From: Laceyella sacchari
Lineage (GTDB): Bacteria; Bacillota; Bacilli; Thermoactinomycetales; Thermoactinomycetaceae
DNA length: 64,000 nucleotides
NCBI RefSeq assembly: GCF_004343255.1
Contig: NZ_SMDD01000002.1
Coordinates: 372,001 to 436,000, forward strand
Direction of reading: 5' to 3'
Shown: one piece after another, positions 41,120-49,813 of the stretch
Layout: every line of letters begins with the position of its first letter
Position numbering within the stretch: position 1 is the first letter of the stretch
Position numbers and translations under genes: made by a program
Notes under the pieces: model-generated
What the model was told of the DNA's origin: nothing
Database searches by the model: none
What the model saw: the letters and a program-made list of their open reading frames with translations, nothing else

Positions 41120-41710
41120 TCAGTCACCTCCTTGCGATGGCGGAACACTTTCTTTTTCCTTTTGCAGAGTGAAATGAAACCGCACAATGACATGATTTTT
41201 GTCCGCTTCTTTTTTCACTTTGGCCTCGGCACATTGATCGCCGACACAATCGATCCAGCCTTCGCTGAAATGTTCGTTCTCTTCCTTCGCCAGCTTGCTC
41301 ACAAAGTCGGACGCTTCTTGTATGGAGGGAAACAAAGCCCAACCATCCAATCGATTGCCCAGCCCTTGCAACTGAAACAGCCGAGCACCCGCGGGCATCG
41401 TAGTCACAATGGCTTCCGCCGCTTCTTTCCAAGCTTGGCGTTTCTCCTCAGCACGTTCAATGGTGTCGCGATAGGTGAAAAATGCTTGGTACTTGTCGTA
41501 AAACTTCTGTTCTTTGCTTTCTTCCAGCATCGCTTCGTTGACAGCGCGCCGCTTTTCAATCACGACGTCTTCTAAGCGAGCCACCTTCTTCTCCAGCACC
41601 CGATCGAAGTATAAAACACCACCGATCCCAGCGCCCACGACCAACAAAATCAAAGCCAGCCACCAGAAAAAAAAGCGGCGGGACAGCGGTTGGGGTGGCA
41701 AAAAATTCAT
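41120..41710 (-). CDS. pilN: Type IV pilus inner-membrane protein PilN-like
   Basis: 196 aa from the ATG at 41710, overlapping the pilM stop (ATGA). An NFLPP motif at the N-terminus is the segment that docks to PilM in known systems. One TM helix (about 13-35) is followed by a coiled coil and a periplasm-type domain. Position between pilM and pilO supports the call. Confidence 0.82.
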   Translation of the reverse strand: MNFLPPQPLSRRFFFWWLALILLVVGAGIGGVLYFDRVLEKKVARLEDVVIEKRRAVNEAMLEESKEQKFYDKYQAFFTYRDTIERAEEKRQAWKEAAEAIVTTMPAGARLFQLQGLGNRLDGWALFPSIQEASDFVSKLAKEENEHFSEGWIDCVGDQCAEAKVKKEADKNHVIVRFHFTLQKEKESVPPSQGGD

Positions 41711-42705
41711 CGTCCCATCCCCTCCTTCTCGCCTACCATCAAGCCGAGCGGGACAGCAAGCGAGCTTCCCACAAAGCGTAACGCTTTCTCTTTCAGCGCT
41801 TCGGACATGACTAGCTCCGCCGCTGGGGCTTGGGTGACTTTGGCCAATTGGTTCTGCTCTAGCCATTGTTCCAATAAAAACATGTCCAATCCCTCGCCCG
41901 CCAGGACCCATTCCGCTTGCGGACACGCAAACATCCGCTGCTTCTTCTCATCCATCAGTCCGTACAGCTTGGCCAGCAATGCTTCCCCATACGCATTGAT
42001 CTCTTCCTCACTCTCTAACAGAGGGTGAAGCGGGTTGGGGTGCGGCCGATCTTCTCCCTCCATATAATCCGCCACCGGCAGGGAAAACACTTGGGTGTCG
42101 ATCAATTGATTGTCGCTGAAAAAGCTCGCTTCCACACCCAGTTTGGAAATTTGCAAAATCAGCGACTGCGGGGCGGTGAGTCCACGATAAGCATTGGTCC
42201 AGCGATAGAGGCAGAAAGGAGCGATGTCGATCTGCACCGGATCCAAGCCACAAAAACGGAAGCATCGTACCAATGCATCCCTGTACGAGCGGGACATCAG
42301 AGCCAACATGATCTCTTGGCGATCCCCATCCGCCCACACATGATCGATGAGCTGATAGTCAAACACCGGATCGGGAAACGGAAGCTCCAACAGAGGAATC
42401 AGTTGCTCTTTGATGTAGGTGCGGTATTGCCGTTTCCGCATTTCCGGCACCATCAACCTTTTGAAAATCACTTCCCGGCAATTGATGCCGATTCGGACAC
42501 GCTCCGTGTGCAATCGCCGCCCCAGCAAGGCCTCCTGTATGGTTTGGATCAATTCTTCACGTTCCAGGAAGTACGGCTCTCTGGCCCAAATGCTAGGCAA
42601 AGGATGAACCACCATCTGTTGTAGTTCCATGGATTTTCTTCGTTTTTTCACTTCCACCAGTTTGAAAAAAGAGGCGGAGAGCTCTATTCCTATTTGATAA
42701 GACAT
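41707..42705 (-). CDS. pilM: Type IV pilus assembly ATPase-fold protein PilM
   Basis: 332 aa from the ATG at 42705; AAGGAG is nine bases upstream. Actin-like fold: IGIELSASFFKLVEV at the start, RIGINCREVIFKRLMVP, YIKEQLIPLLELPFPDPVFDYQLID, and ILQISKLGVEASFF. It is cytosolic and binds the PilN tail. No pilin, PilB, PilC or PilT is in the window. Confidence 0.85.
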   Translation of the reverse strand: MSYQIGIELSASFFKLVEVKKRRKSMELQQMVVHPLPSIWAREPYFLEREELIQTIQEALLGRRLHTERVRIGINCREVIFKRLMVPEMRKRQYRTYIKEQLIPLLELPFPDPVFDYQLIDHVWADGDRQEIMLALMSRSYRDALVRCFRFCGLDPVQIDIAPFCLYRWTNAYRGLTAPQSLILQISKLGVEASFFSDNQLIDTQVFSLPVADYMEGEDRPHPNPLHPLLESEEEINAYGEALLAKLYGLMDEKKQRMFACPQAEWVLAGEGLDMFLLEQWLEQNQLAKVTQAPAAELVMSEALKEKALRFVGSSLAVPLGLMVGEKEGMGR

Positions 42706-42900
42706 CACGCTTAACTCCTTTGCTCTCAACCAGATGCTGGCTCATCATCACGATCTGTTCGATATCTTCATTATATTAAACCAGATCATGAAAAGAGTGA
42801 CGAAATAGAAAACTATGCTTCGTTTCACCCTTCATTTCTTTCGATGAATTTTCCCCATTTTTGTCTTGATCAATCCTCTGGTTACCCACTCGCCACAAAG

Positions 42901-42925
42901 AAAAAAGCCGGCCAATTGGCCAGCG
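42901..42925 (-). terminator. argF terminator
   Basis: Stem GCTGGCC/GGCCGGC around AATT, then TTTTTTC on the minus strand, about 60 bases after argF. Confidence 0.8.
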
Positions 42926-42984
42926 GGATTATACGTATATCAGCCTCAGGCTCCGTTTTTGAAGCGTCCGACCGGGACTTACGA

Positions 42985-43938
42985 TCATGATAACAACAAA
43001 CCGAGCAACAAGGCCTGTTGTGCGTGCAGGCGGTTTTCCGCTTGCTGGAATACCACCGATTGCGGACCGTCGATCACGTCGGCGCTTACTTCCAAGCCGC
43101 GATAAGCAGGCAAGCAGTGCATAAAAATCGCATCCGGTTTCGCGTGGCTCATCAGCTCCTGGTTGACCTGGTACCCAGCAAATGCCTGCGCCCGTTGCTC
43201 CTTCTCCTCTTCTTGCCCCATGCTCGCCCACACGTCCGTGTACACAGCATCGGCGTCTTTGACCGCTTGCACCGGATCATAACTGAAAGAGAAGGTAGAA
43301 CCAGTGACGCGGGCGATGGCCTCCGCTTCTTGCCAGATCGCCGGACTGGGTTCATAGCCTTTTGGCGTGGATATGGACAGATGCATACCGGTCAGCGCCG
43401 CGATGTGCATCAACGAATGCAAGACATTGTTGCCATCTCCCACATAGCAACAAATACGGCCGGCCAACTCCCCTTTGCACTCAGCCAGGGTCATGATGTC
43501 CGCCAAAGCCTGGCAGGGATGCTCCCGCTCCGTTAACCCGTTGATCACTGGAACGTCCGCCGCTTCTGCCAATTGGGTAACCAAGTCGTGGCTATGGGTG
43601 CGGATCAAAATCGCATCCACATACCGCGACAGCACGCGGGCCGTATCCTCAATCGTCTCTCCCCGCCCCAATTGCAACTCATGTCGATGGAGATTCAGCG
43701 CGTGACCACCCAATTGGGCCATGCCCACTTCAAACGAAATGCGCGTCCGGGTCGACGGCTTATCAAAGATCATACCCAAATTTTTTCCTTGCAACGGGGC
43801 TTTCTTCACCCACTCCGCTTTGTCAGCCTTCAATTGCAGGGCATGCTGCAAAAACGCTTTCGCCTCCTCCGGCCCCCAATTGGCCAAACCGATAAAATCC
43901 TTGTCTGTCCATCCCGTCGCCAAAGGCGCTTCGATCAT
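42985..43938 (-). CDS. argF: Ornithine carbamoyltransferase
   Basis: 317 aa. Carbamoyl phosphate-binding STRTR (62-66), EHPCQALAD and the ornithine-binding HCLPAYRG are intact. It converts ornithine and carbamoyl phosphate to citrulline, the substrate of ArgG. Last gene of argCJBDF; 110 bases separate it from argD, without a terminator. Confidence 0.96.
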   Translation of the reverse strand: MIEAPLATGWTDKDFIGLANWGPEEAKAFLQHALQLKADKAEWVKKAPLQGKNLGMIFDKPSTRTRISFEVGMAQLGGHALNLHRHELQLGRGETIEDTARVLSRYVDAILIRTHSHDLVTQLAEAADVPVINGLTEREHPCQALADIMTLAECKGELAGRICCYVGDGNNVLHSLMHIAALTGMHLSISTPKGYEPSPAIWQEAEAIARVTGSTFSFSYDPVQAVKDADAVYTDVWASMGQEEEKEQRAQAFAGYQVNQELMSHAKPDAIFMHCLPAYRGLEVSADVIDGPQSVVFQQAENRLHAQQALLLGLLLS

Positions 43939-44048
43939 GTTTCCTCAGCCCTTTCGATTTCATTCTTCACCGGCCCATGTCCACAAACGCTCCCCAGAAG
44001 CGGCCATGGAAAAACGGTTTCAGCCGCCAACGGTGTATCCGGCATGCG

Positions 44049-45233
44049 CTAGTCGGCTGGAACCGGAGCCGTCCATTCCCATTCCTGCACTACTTCTTTA
44101 ATCAATGAAACAGCACGCACAATCTGGCCGTGCGTTACCACCAAGGGCGGCAACAAGCGCAAGACATTCTCCCCGGCCACCAGCGTAACCAATCCTTGCT
44201 CCAACAGCGACTTCACCACCGGGCCGGCCGAAGTGTTCAGCTCGATGCCTAACATCAGCCCTTCGCCGCGGATTTCCTGTACGCTTGTCAGTCCACGCAA
44301 CTCTTTCTCCAACAATTGTCTAAGCCATGTGCCTTTATCCCGTATTTCAGCCATCATGGATGGTTGTGACAACTCTTCCAACACCGTTCTAGCCACCGCC
44401 ATCGCCAAACGACCGCCACCGAATGTCGTCCCATGCGATCCAGGCCCCAATACTTCTTTCCAAGTTGCTTTGGCCAGCATTGCCCCTACAGGAAAGCCGT
44501 TGCCCAATCCCTTGGCCAAAGTGACCACATCTGGCTCAATCCCGTACTTTTGATAGGCAAACCAATGCCCTGTGCGGCCCATGCCGGTTTGCACCTCATC
44601 AATCATCAACAAGATGTTTTTCTCCCGACACCAAGCCGCCAATGCTTGGACAAACTCTGGATCAGCCGGCCGAACGCCTCCTTCTCCTTGCACCAATTCC
44701 AAAAGCACCGCCGCCGTCGTCGCTCCTGTAGCTTGCTTGACCGCTTGAATGTCCCCGTACGGCAAAATGCGAAATCCCGCCGGCAATGGGGAAAAACCAT
44801 CCTTCACTTTGTCTTGTCCGGTCGCCGTCAACGTCGCCAAAGTCCGTCCGTGGAAAGAACGCTGAAAGGTGATGATTTCCGGCTCCTGAATGATTTTCAC
44901 CATCTTGGCCCAACGGCGGGCGAACTTAATCGCCGCTTCATTGGCTTCCGCCCCACTGTTGGCGAAAAAGACGGCACCCAACCCACTCATCTTGCACAAG
45001 AGGTTCGCCACTTCCTGTTGCAAGGGACTGGCAAACAAGTTGGATGTGTGCCAGATTCCTTGCGCCTGAGTGATGAGGGCTTGCTCGACTCGCGGGTGTC
45101 GGTGACCTAAGTTCACCACGCCAATCCCAGAGGCAAAGTCGAGATATTCCTTGCCGGACTCATCTACCAACACGGCGCCAGCTCCATCAACGAAGTGAAT
45201 ATCATGCTGGAGATACGTCGGAAACAATCCCAT
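44049..45233 (-). CDS. argD: Acetylornithine aminotransferase
   Basis: 394 aa; start behind AGAGGTGATCGACC, overlapping argB by 32 bases. Class III aminotransferase: GAEANEAAIKFAR (PLP phosphate site), IDEVQTGMGRTG and the PLP lysine K241 in TLAKGLGNG. It makes N-acetylornithine from the semialdehyde formed by ArgC. Confidence 0.95.
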   Translation of the reverse strand: MGLFPTYLQHDIHFVDGAGAVLVDESGKEYLDFASGIGVVNLGHRHPRVEQALITQAQGIWHTSNLFASPLQQEVANLLCKMSGLGAVFFANSGAEANEAAIKFARRWAKMVKIIQEPEIITFQRSFHGRTLATLTATGQDKVKDGFSPLPAGFRILPYGDIQAVKQATGATTAAVLLELVQGEGGVRPADPEFVQALAAWCREKNILLMIDEVQTGMGRTGHWFAYQKYGIEPDVVTLAKGLGNGFPVGAMLAKATWKEVLGPGSHGTTFGGGRLAMAVARTVLEELSQPSMMAEIRDKGTWLRQLLEKELRGLTSVQEIRGEGLMLGIELNTSAGPVVKSLLEQGLVTLVAGENVLRLLPPLVVTHGQIVRAVSLIKEVVQEWEWTAPVPAD

Positions 45234-45999
45234 GGTCGATCACCTCTTGATTGACGATGCGGGTGCCCGCACCCTGTTTAAACCCATTGGCATGAGCGCC
45301 ATTCACAATACGAACTTCGGGAATCCCTTGCGCCAGCGATTGCAAAGCCGACCTTGCTTTCGGAATCATGCCTCCCGTGATCGCTCCGTCCGCAATCCCC
45401 TGTTCTATGGCCGCAGGGTTGGCTTCCTGGAGCAATTGGCCGCTAATTTGGATACCATCAACGTCACTTAACAAAATCAGCTGGTCGGCACACATAGCAA
45501 CCGCAATCGCTGCCGCAGCCTCATCCGCGTTGATGTTGTACACTTGACCTTCTCCATCCACTCCCAAAGAGGCGATGACCGGCATCCAACCTTGCTTAAG
45601 TACATGATCGAGCGCCTCCACATTCACATCGGTGACACGGCCGACATACCCCAACTCAGGGGCCGCGGGTTCCGCCTTCAACAACTCTAAATCCACCCCG
45701 CTTATGCCGATGGCCGCCACTTGATGGTTGATCAGTTGCGTCACCAATTGCTTGTTTACATGTCCGGACAAAGCCATCTGCACCAGCGACAACGTCTCTT
45801 CATCGGTCACGCGCCGCCCCTCGACGAACACAGGCTTTTTCCCTTGCTTTTCCATCAATCGCGATATCATCGGGCCGCCACCATGAACGATGACTACTTG
45901 TGTTCCTGCGCGCCATGCATCAAAACATTGGGCAAAAAACGCCGGATGAATCCGTTCCAGAACACTGCCTCCCACTTTCAGCACAATCAGCTGTTCCAT
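45202..45999 (-). CDS. argB: Acetylglutamate kinase
   Basis: 265 aa from the ATG at 45999 behind GGAGAGG. Amino acid kinase fold: LKVGGSVLE at the start, VIVHGGGPMISRLM for substrate binding, and NINADEAAAAIA. It phosphorylates N-acetylglutamate. The kinase lacks the N-terminal helix typical of arginine-feedback hexameric forms, so control is probably at transcription. Confidence 0.95.
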   Translation of the reverse strand: MEQLIVLKVGGSVLERIHPAFFAQCFDAWRAGTQVVIVHGGGPMISRLMEKQGKKPVFVEGRRVTDEETLSLVQMALSGHVNKQLVTQLINHQVAAIGISGVDLELLKAEPAAPELGYVGRVTDVNVEALDHVLKQGWMPVIASLGVDGEGQVYNINADEAAAAIAVAMCADQLILLSDVDGIQISGQLLQEANPAAIEQGIADGAITGGMIPKARSALQSLAQGIPEVRIVNGAHANGFKQGAGTRIVNQEVIDHGIVSDVSPA

Positions 46000-46015
46000 C
46001 AGCCTCTCCTTCCCG

Positions 46016-47251
46016 TTACGTGCGGTAGCTGGCATTGATACGCACGTATTCATATGTCAAATCGCATCCCCACGCCGTCGCCGTGGCCTGGCCCCGATGC
46101 AGATTGACGCGGATGATTACTTTCTCCCGGTTCAGCTCCGCGCGCGCCTGCTCTTCATCAAATGGCAACGGCATGCCTCCCCCAATCACTTGTACATGTC
46201 CCAGGTAAACATCGATTGATTCCGGTCGCAAAGAAGGCTCGCCGTAACCAGCCGCGCACACGATTCGCCCCCAATTGGGGTCGGCGCCGAACACCGCCGT
46301 CTTCACCAGGCTGGAACCCACCACCGTTTTGGCGATGTTTTGCGCTTCCTGTTCGTTGATCGCCCCTTCAACCACCACTTCGATCAAGCGCGTCGCCCCT
46401 TCTCCGTCACGGGCGATCATCTTGGCTAACTCTTGGCAGACATACTGAAAAGCTTGTTGGAATTTAAACCAATCAGCATGGTGCATGTCGAGGGGGGCAT
46501 GCCCGGCTTCTCCGCTTGCCATCACCAAAACCATATCGTTGGTGCTCGTATCCCCATCAACTGTGATCATGTTGAAGGTCTGATCAGTGGTCTTCCACAG
46601 CAAAGATTGGAGAATCTCCGGTTCAATCACCGCATCGGTAGTGATAAACGCCAACATGGTGGCCATATTGGGCTTAATCATGCCGGAGCCTTTGGCCACC
46701 CCTGCAATGGTCACCGGTTTGCCCTCAATCTCCACGCTCACTTCCACTTGCTTCGTACATGTGTCTGTCGTTAAGATCGCTTCCGCAAACGAAGTGTCTG
46801 GCGCTGTTAACTTCGGTACCAACGCTTCAATGCCCTGAATCACCTTGTTCATCGGCATCAATACCCCAATAACACCGGTCGAAGCTACTGCTACCATGCT
46901 CTGCGGACAGGCAAGCTCTTCGGCCAGCTTCGCCCGCATCGCATAGGCATCCATCATCCCTTGCCGTCCAGTGCAGGCATTGGCATTGCCGCTGTTGACG
47001 ACCACACCACGCAATTTCCCGGATACTCCCAAACTATCCTGGGTTACTTGGATCGGCGCCGCCTGAAAGGCATTCACTGTATAAACAGCGGCAGCCGTCG
47101 CTTCCCGTTCACATACGATCGCTCCCAAATCGGGCCGCTTGCGCTTGATGCCCACATGCATCCCTGCTGCTTTAAACCCTTTGGGCGAAGTAATGCACGC
47201 ATCCTTTTGCACTGTGAATGCAGGTGACAAAACCCCTGATTCTTTCCCCAT
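46016..47251 (-). CDS. argJ: Bifunctional ornithine acetyltransferase / N-acetylglutamate synthase
   Basis: 411 aa from the ATG at 47251 behind GGGGGAG. Ntn-type autoprocessing site KPNMATML with the nucleophile Thr198 divides alpha and beta chains. It recycles acetyl groups from acetylornithine to glutamate, so no separate argA or argE is needed. Confidence 0.95.
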   Translation of the reverse strand: MGKESGVLSPAFTVQKDACITSPKGFKAAGMHVGIKRKRPDLGAIVCEREATAAAVYTVNAFQAAPIQVTQDSLGVSGKLRGVVVNSGNANACTGRQGMMDAYAMRAKLAEELACPQSMVAVASTGVIGVLMPMNKVIQGIEALVPKLTAPDTSFAEAILTTDTCTKQVEVSVEIEGKPVTIAGVAKGSGMIKPNMATMLAFITTDAVIEPEILQSLLWKTTDQTFNMITVDGDTSTNDMVLVMASGEAGHAPLDMHHADWFKFQQAFQYVCQELAKMIARDGEGATRLIEVVVEGAINEQEAQNIAKTVVGSSLVKTAVFGADPNWGRIVCAAGYGEPSLRPESIDVYLGHVQVIGGGMPLPFDEEQARAELNREKVIIRVNLHRGQATATAWGCDLTYEYVRINASYRT

Positions 47252-47267
47252 CTTCACTCCCCCTTTT

Positions 47268-48299
47268 CTATGGAAACAGCGGCGACTGCATTAATCCGGC
47301 TGTGGCAGCCCAACCCATCCGCAGATTAGCGTTTTGAACCGCTTGCCCCGCTGCGCCTTTCATCAGATTGTCGATCACAGCCAAGACCGTGATCCACCCC
47401 GTCCGTTCATCCACATGGATTCCAATATCGCAAAAGTTGCTGCCTTGCACCGCTTTGGTTGACGGCCAGCCAGACTCCACGATACGAACAAATGGTGCGT
47501 CCTCATACACTTCCCTATACATGTGGAGCACCTCTGTTGTCGTATATTTATGCAACATAGGTGCATAGAGACTAACCAAGATCCCCCGGTTCATCGGCAC
47601 CAAATGCGGAACAAACCGTACCCGCACGTCTGCGCCCGCAAGCCGTTCAGCCGCCTGCTCAATCTCAGGGATATGCTGGTGTCCGTCCACTTTGTATGGG
47701 CGTAGATTCTCATTCACTTCACTAAAAAGCAATGACTGATCCACCTTGCGCCCTGCGCCAGTCACACCTGACTTGGCATCGATCACCAAAGCCCGGTGGT
47801 CAATCATCCGATGCTGAAGCAGGGGAAGCAAACCCAGCAACGTCGCCGTCGGATAACAACCGGGATTGGCGATCAGATCAGCGGTACGAATCTCTTCTGC
47901 AAACCATTCCGGAAGTCCGTACACCGCTTCAGCAAGCCACTTGTCCGGTGCCGCTTTTCGGTTGTACCAAGCCTCATAACTTCGTCCGTCTTTCAGGCGG
48001 AAATCCCCCGACAGGTCAATAACCAACTTCCCTTTCTCTCGCAACTGAGGGCTTAATTCTCCACTCACACCGGGCGGTGTCGCCAAAAACACCAGCTCTG
48101 CCTCCTGGCCAATCTGTGCGATATCAAGCTCCTGAAAAGTGTAAGCGAGGTGTCGCAAATGTGGATAAGCCCGGGACAATGCATCCCCCGCCTGTGAAGT
48201 GGAAATCAGCATCGCCAGTTCCAAATGCGGATGCCCTTCGATCAGCCGAATCAATTCAGCCCCACCATACCCCGTCGAACCGATTACCGCTGTTTTCAT
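47268..48299 (-). CDS. argC: N-acetyl-gamma-glutamyl-phosphate reductase
   Basis: 343 aa from the ATG at 48299 behind GGGGAGG. NADP-binding GSTGYGG (8-14), catalytic Cys in NPGCYPT (148), and GVTGAGRK. First gene of argCJBDF; tandem ArgR-type boxes cover its promoter. Confidence 0.96.
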   Translation of the reverse strand: MKTAVIGSTGYGGAELIRLIEGHPHLELAMLISTSQAGDALSRAYPHLRHLAYTFQELDIAQIGQEAELVFLATPPGVSGELSPQLREKGKLVIDLSGDFRLKDGRSYEAWYNRKAAPDKWLAEAVYGLPEWFAEEIRTADLIANPGCYPTATLLGLLPLLQHRMIDHRALVIDAKSGVTGAGRKVDQSLLFSEVNENLRPYKVDGHQHIPEIEQAAERLAGADVRVRFVPHLVPMNRGILVSLYAPMLHKYTTTEVLHMYREVYEDAPFVRIVESGWPSTKAVQGSNFCDIGIHVDERTGWITVLAVIDNLMKGAAGQAVQNANLRMGWAATAGLMQSPLFP

Positions 48300-48341
48300 C
48301 ACTAGCCTCCCCATCACTTGTCACATACCATTGGATCGTTT

Positions 48342-48376
48342 TGCATCATTATACATCTATATTTATTTTTATTCAA
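48342..48376 (-). promoter_or_regulatory. argC promoter with tandem ArgR (AhrC) boxes
   Basis: -35 TTGAAT (48371-48376), 17-bp spacer, -10 TATAAT (48348-48353). ARG-box-like TGTATAATGATGCA (48342-48355) covers the -10, and TGAATAAAAATAAA (48362-48375) covers the -35. Centre distance 20 bp. Confidence 0.78.
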
Positions 48377-48385
48377 TGCATTGCA

Positions 48386-48427
48386 TAAAAAAAGCGATAG
48401 ATCACACAGACTTGTGCGTCTACCGCT
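48386..48427 (-). terminator. cccB terminator
   Basis: Imperfect stem beginning AGCGGTAGA and ending TCTATCGCT, then seven T on the minus strand. It ends just above the argC promoter. Confidence 0.7.
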
Positions 48428-48470
48428 CTTCACTGCCATGTTCTTTTTGGTCATCCCAATGGATGAAGCC

Positions 48471-48815
48471 TCACTTTTTCTCTGCCAGCCATGCCGCCAA
48501 TTTCTCTTGATCCTGGCTGGAGATATGTCCTTGCGAAGGCATGTTGCCCTTGCCTTTTTGCATGATTTCCACAATCTGCTCTTTCTTCAGTTTGGCACCG
48601 ATTTTCTCCAAGCTCGGTCCAAACCCGCCTTGGAGATTGCCTCCGTGGCAGGATGCACAGTTGTTTGCATAGATTTTGTCCGCTGTCAAGTTGGCTTGCG
48701 CCTCTTTGGACTGAGTCGACTCTTGTTTGGCGCCATTACCGCCGCAACCGGATACCACGAGGGCGATTGCGCTCACTCCCGCAAGAAGAATCATCCGCTG
48801 TTTGCTCGGCATCAT
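48471..48815 (-). CDS. cccB: Lipid-anchored cytochrome c (c551 type)
   Basis: 114 aa. Lipobox VSGC, then a heme-binding CASCH (about 53-57) and the axial Met in GNMPSQG (about 92). Small membrane-attached electron carrier. In B. subtilis cccB lies between prfB and ftsE, as here on a larger scale. Confidence 0.9.
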   Translation of the reverse strand: MMPSKQRMILLAGVSAIALVVSGCGGNGAKQESTQSKEAQANLTADKIYANNCASCHGGNLQGGFGPSLEKIGAKLKKEQIVEIMQKGKGNMPSQGHISSQDQEKLAAWLAEKK

Positions 48816-48831
48816 ATGTGATCACCTCTGC

Positions 48832-49590
48832 CTATTTTTTAAACCAGTTGCGCCCGCCTTTCGCTTGCGAGCGGGACAAGGTGGGCTTTTGCTCCTCTTT
48901 CTGTTCATCTTCCCCGACATACATCTGCGTGTCGATCAAGCTGGCTTTTGGAATCTGCGAAGTTTCCCGATTCTCGTCCGACGCTTTTAACAAACTGCGC
49001 TTGTACAAAAGCCGGCTCTTGGCCGCGTCGGTATTTTCTTCGGCGGCTGTCTCATTTTCAACAACCGGCATCTCGCGCGATGTTTTTCTGGTCCGTTTGC
49101 GCACGGCAAGCGTTTTGTCCCCTTCGCTATCCAGCGTTTTCTCCGCTTCTTGCGCTTGGGTTTGATCCACATCGTCAGCTTGTTTCTTGTCGCGCGATTT
49201 GAAGAGGTTGGAACGCGTGCGGCCAGAACGCTTAGACTCAGAAACAGTCTCTTTTTCACCCTGTGAATCGTTTACTTCCTTATTTAACTCTCCACTCTGT
49301 ATATCATCACGATAAATAATTTCTTGATCCTCATATGGTAACGTCTTCTGCCCTTCTTTGGGTCTTTCTCGGTGAATTCGCTGTTTCTTGCGGCGTTCCC
49401 GCTCCAAGGTTGTCCGACGTACTTTTTCCACGCTGATTTTTATGTTATCGCTCGACATGCTTCCGTCCGGAAACATTTTTTCGAGCTCCTCCACTTCTTG
49501 CTTTCTTTTTTTCCCGACGATGACGCTCACGATGATGATCACTGCCACCACCAAGACGACGGCGCCCCCGCCAATCATAATCATATCCAT
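48832..49590 (-). CDS. Hypothetical single-TM, highly charged protein
   Basis: 252 aa from the ATG at 49590 behind GGAGG. One N-terminal TM helix (about 6-28), then about 220 residues rich in Arg, Lys, Glu and Gln with low complexity, probably disordered and cytosolic. I do not recognise it. It lies directly upstream of cccB, 16 bases away, so the two are probably co-transcribed. Confidence 0.65.
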   Translation of the reverse strand: MDMIMIGGGAVVLVVAVIIIVSVIVGKKRKQEVEELEKMFPDGSMSSDNIKISVEKVRRTTLERERRKKQRIHRERPKEGQKTLPYEDQEIIYRDDIQSGELNKEVNDSQGEKETVSESKRSGRTRSNLFKSRDKKQADDVDQTQAQEAEKTLDSEGDKTLAVRKRTRKTSREMPVVENETAAEENTDAAKSRLLYKRSLLKASDENRETSQIPKASLIDTQMYVGEDEQKEEQKPTLSRSQAKGGRNWFKK

Positions 49591-49624
49591 CACTCAACCT
49601 CCTTTGTCCCCATGAAAGCTCCCA

Positions 49625-49763
49625 TTAGGGCGTGTCTGATGAATAAGCCGGCAGCTCCAAAACCATTTTCTCTTTCGCTTCACGCATTGCTGGGCAAGCA
49701 AGCTACCTGAGAAAAGATTTTTCCACCGCTTCTTCCTCACCAATTTATTTACCGGTTACACCT
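49625..49763 (-). repeat. MITE-like repeat, copy 2
   Basis: About 139 bp, inverted relative to copy 1 at 27874-28002. Matching blocks on the shared orientation include GGAAGAAGCGGT, TTCTC, GTGAAGC and TATTC near AGACA. Ends are near-inverted (GGGCGTGTC and GGTGTAACC). No coding frame. Confidence 0.7.
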
Positions 49764-49782
49764 TAATGAATGGAACGTAAAA

Positions 49783-49803
49783 GACCGGCGATGTAAGCCG
49801 GCC
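49783..49803 (-). terminator. Terminator of the crotonase gene
   Basis: Stem GGCCGGC/GCCGGTC with TTTTA on the minus strand, ten bases after the stop. Confidence 0.7.
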
Positions 49804-49813
49804 ACGGCGAAGC

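Noticed and set aside
43957-44040. Third copy of the MITE-like repeat between argF and argD
   Set aside because: Only a short AGAAGCGG...GGAAAAACGG resemblance; termini and the rest do not align.
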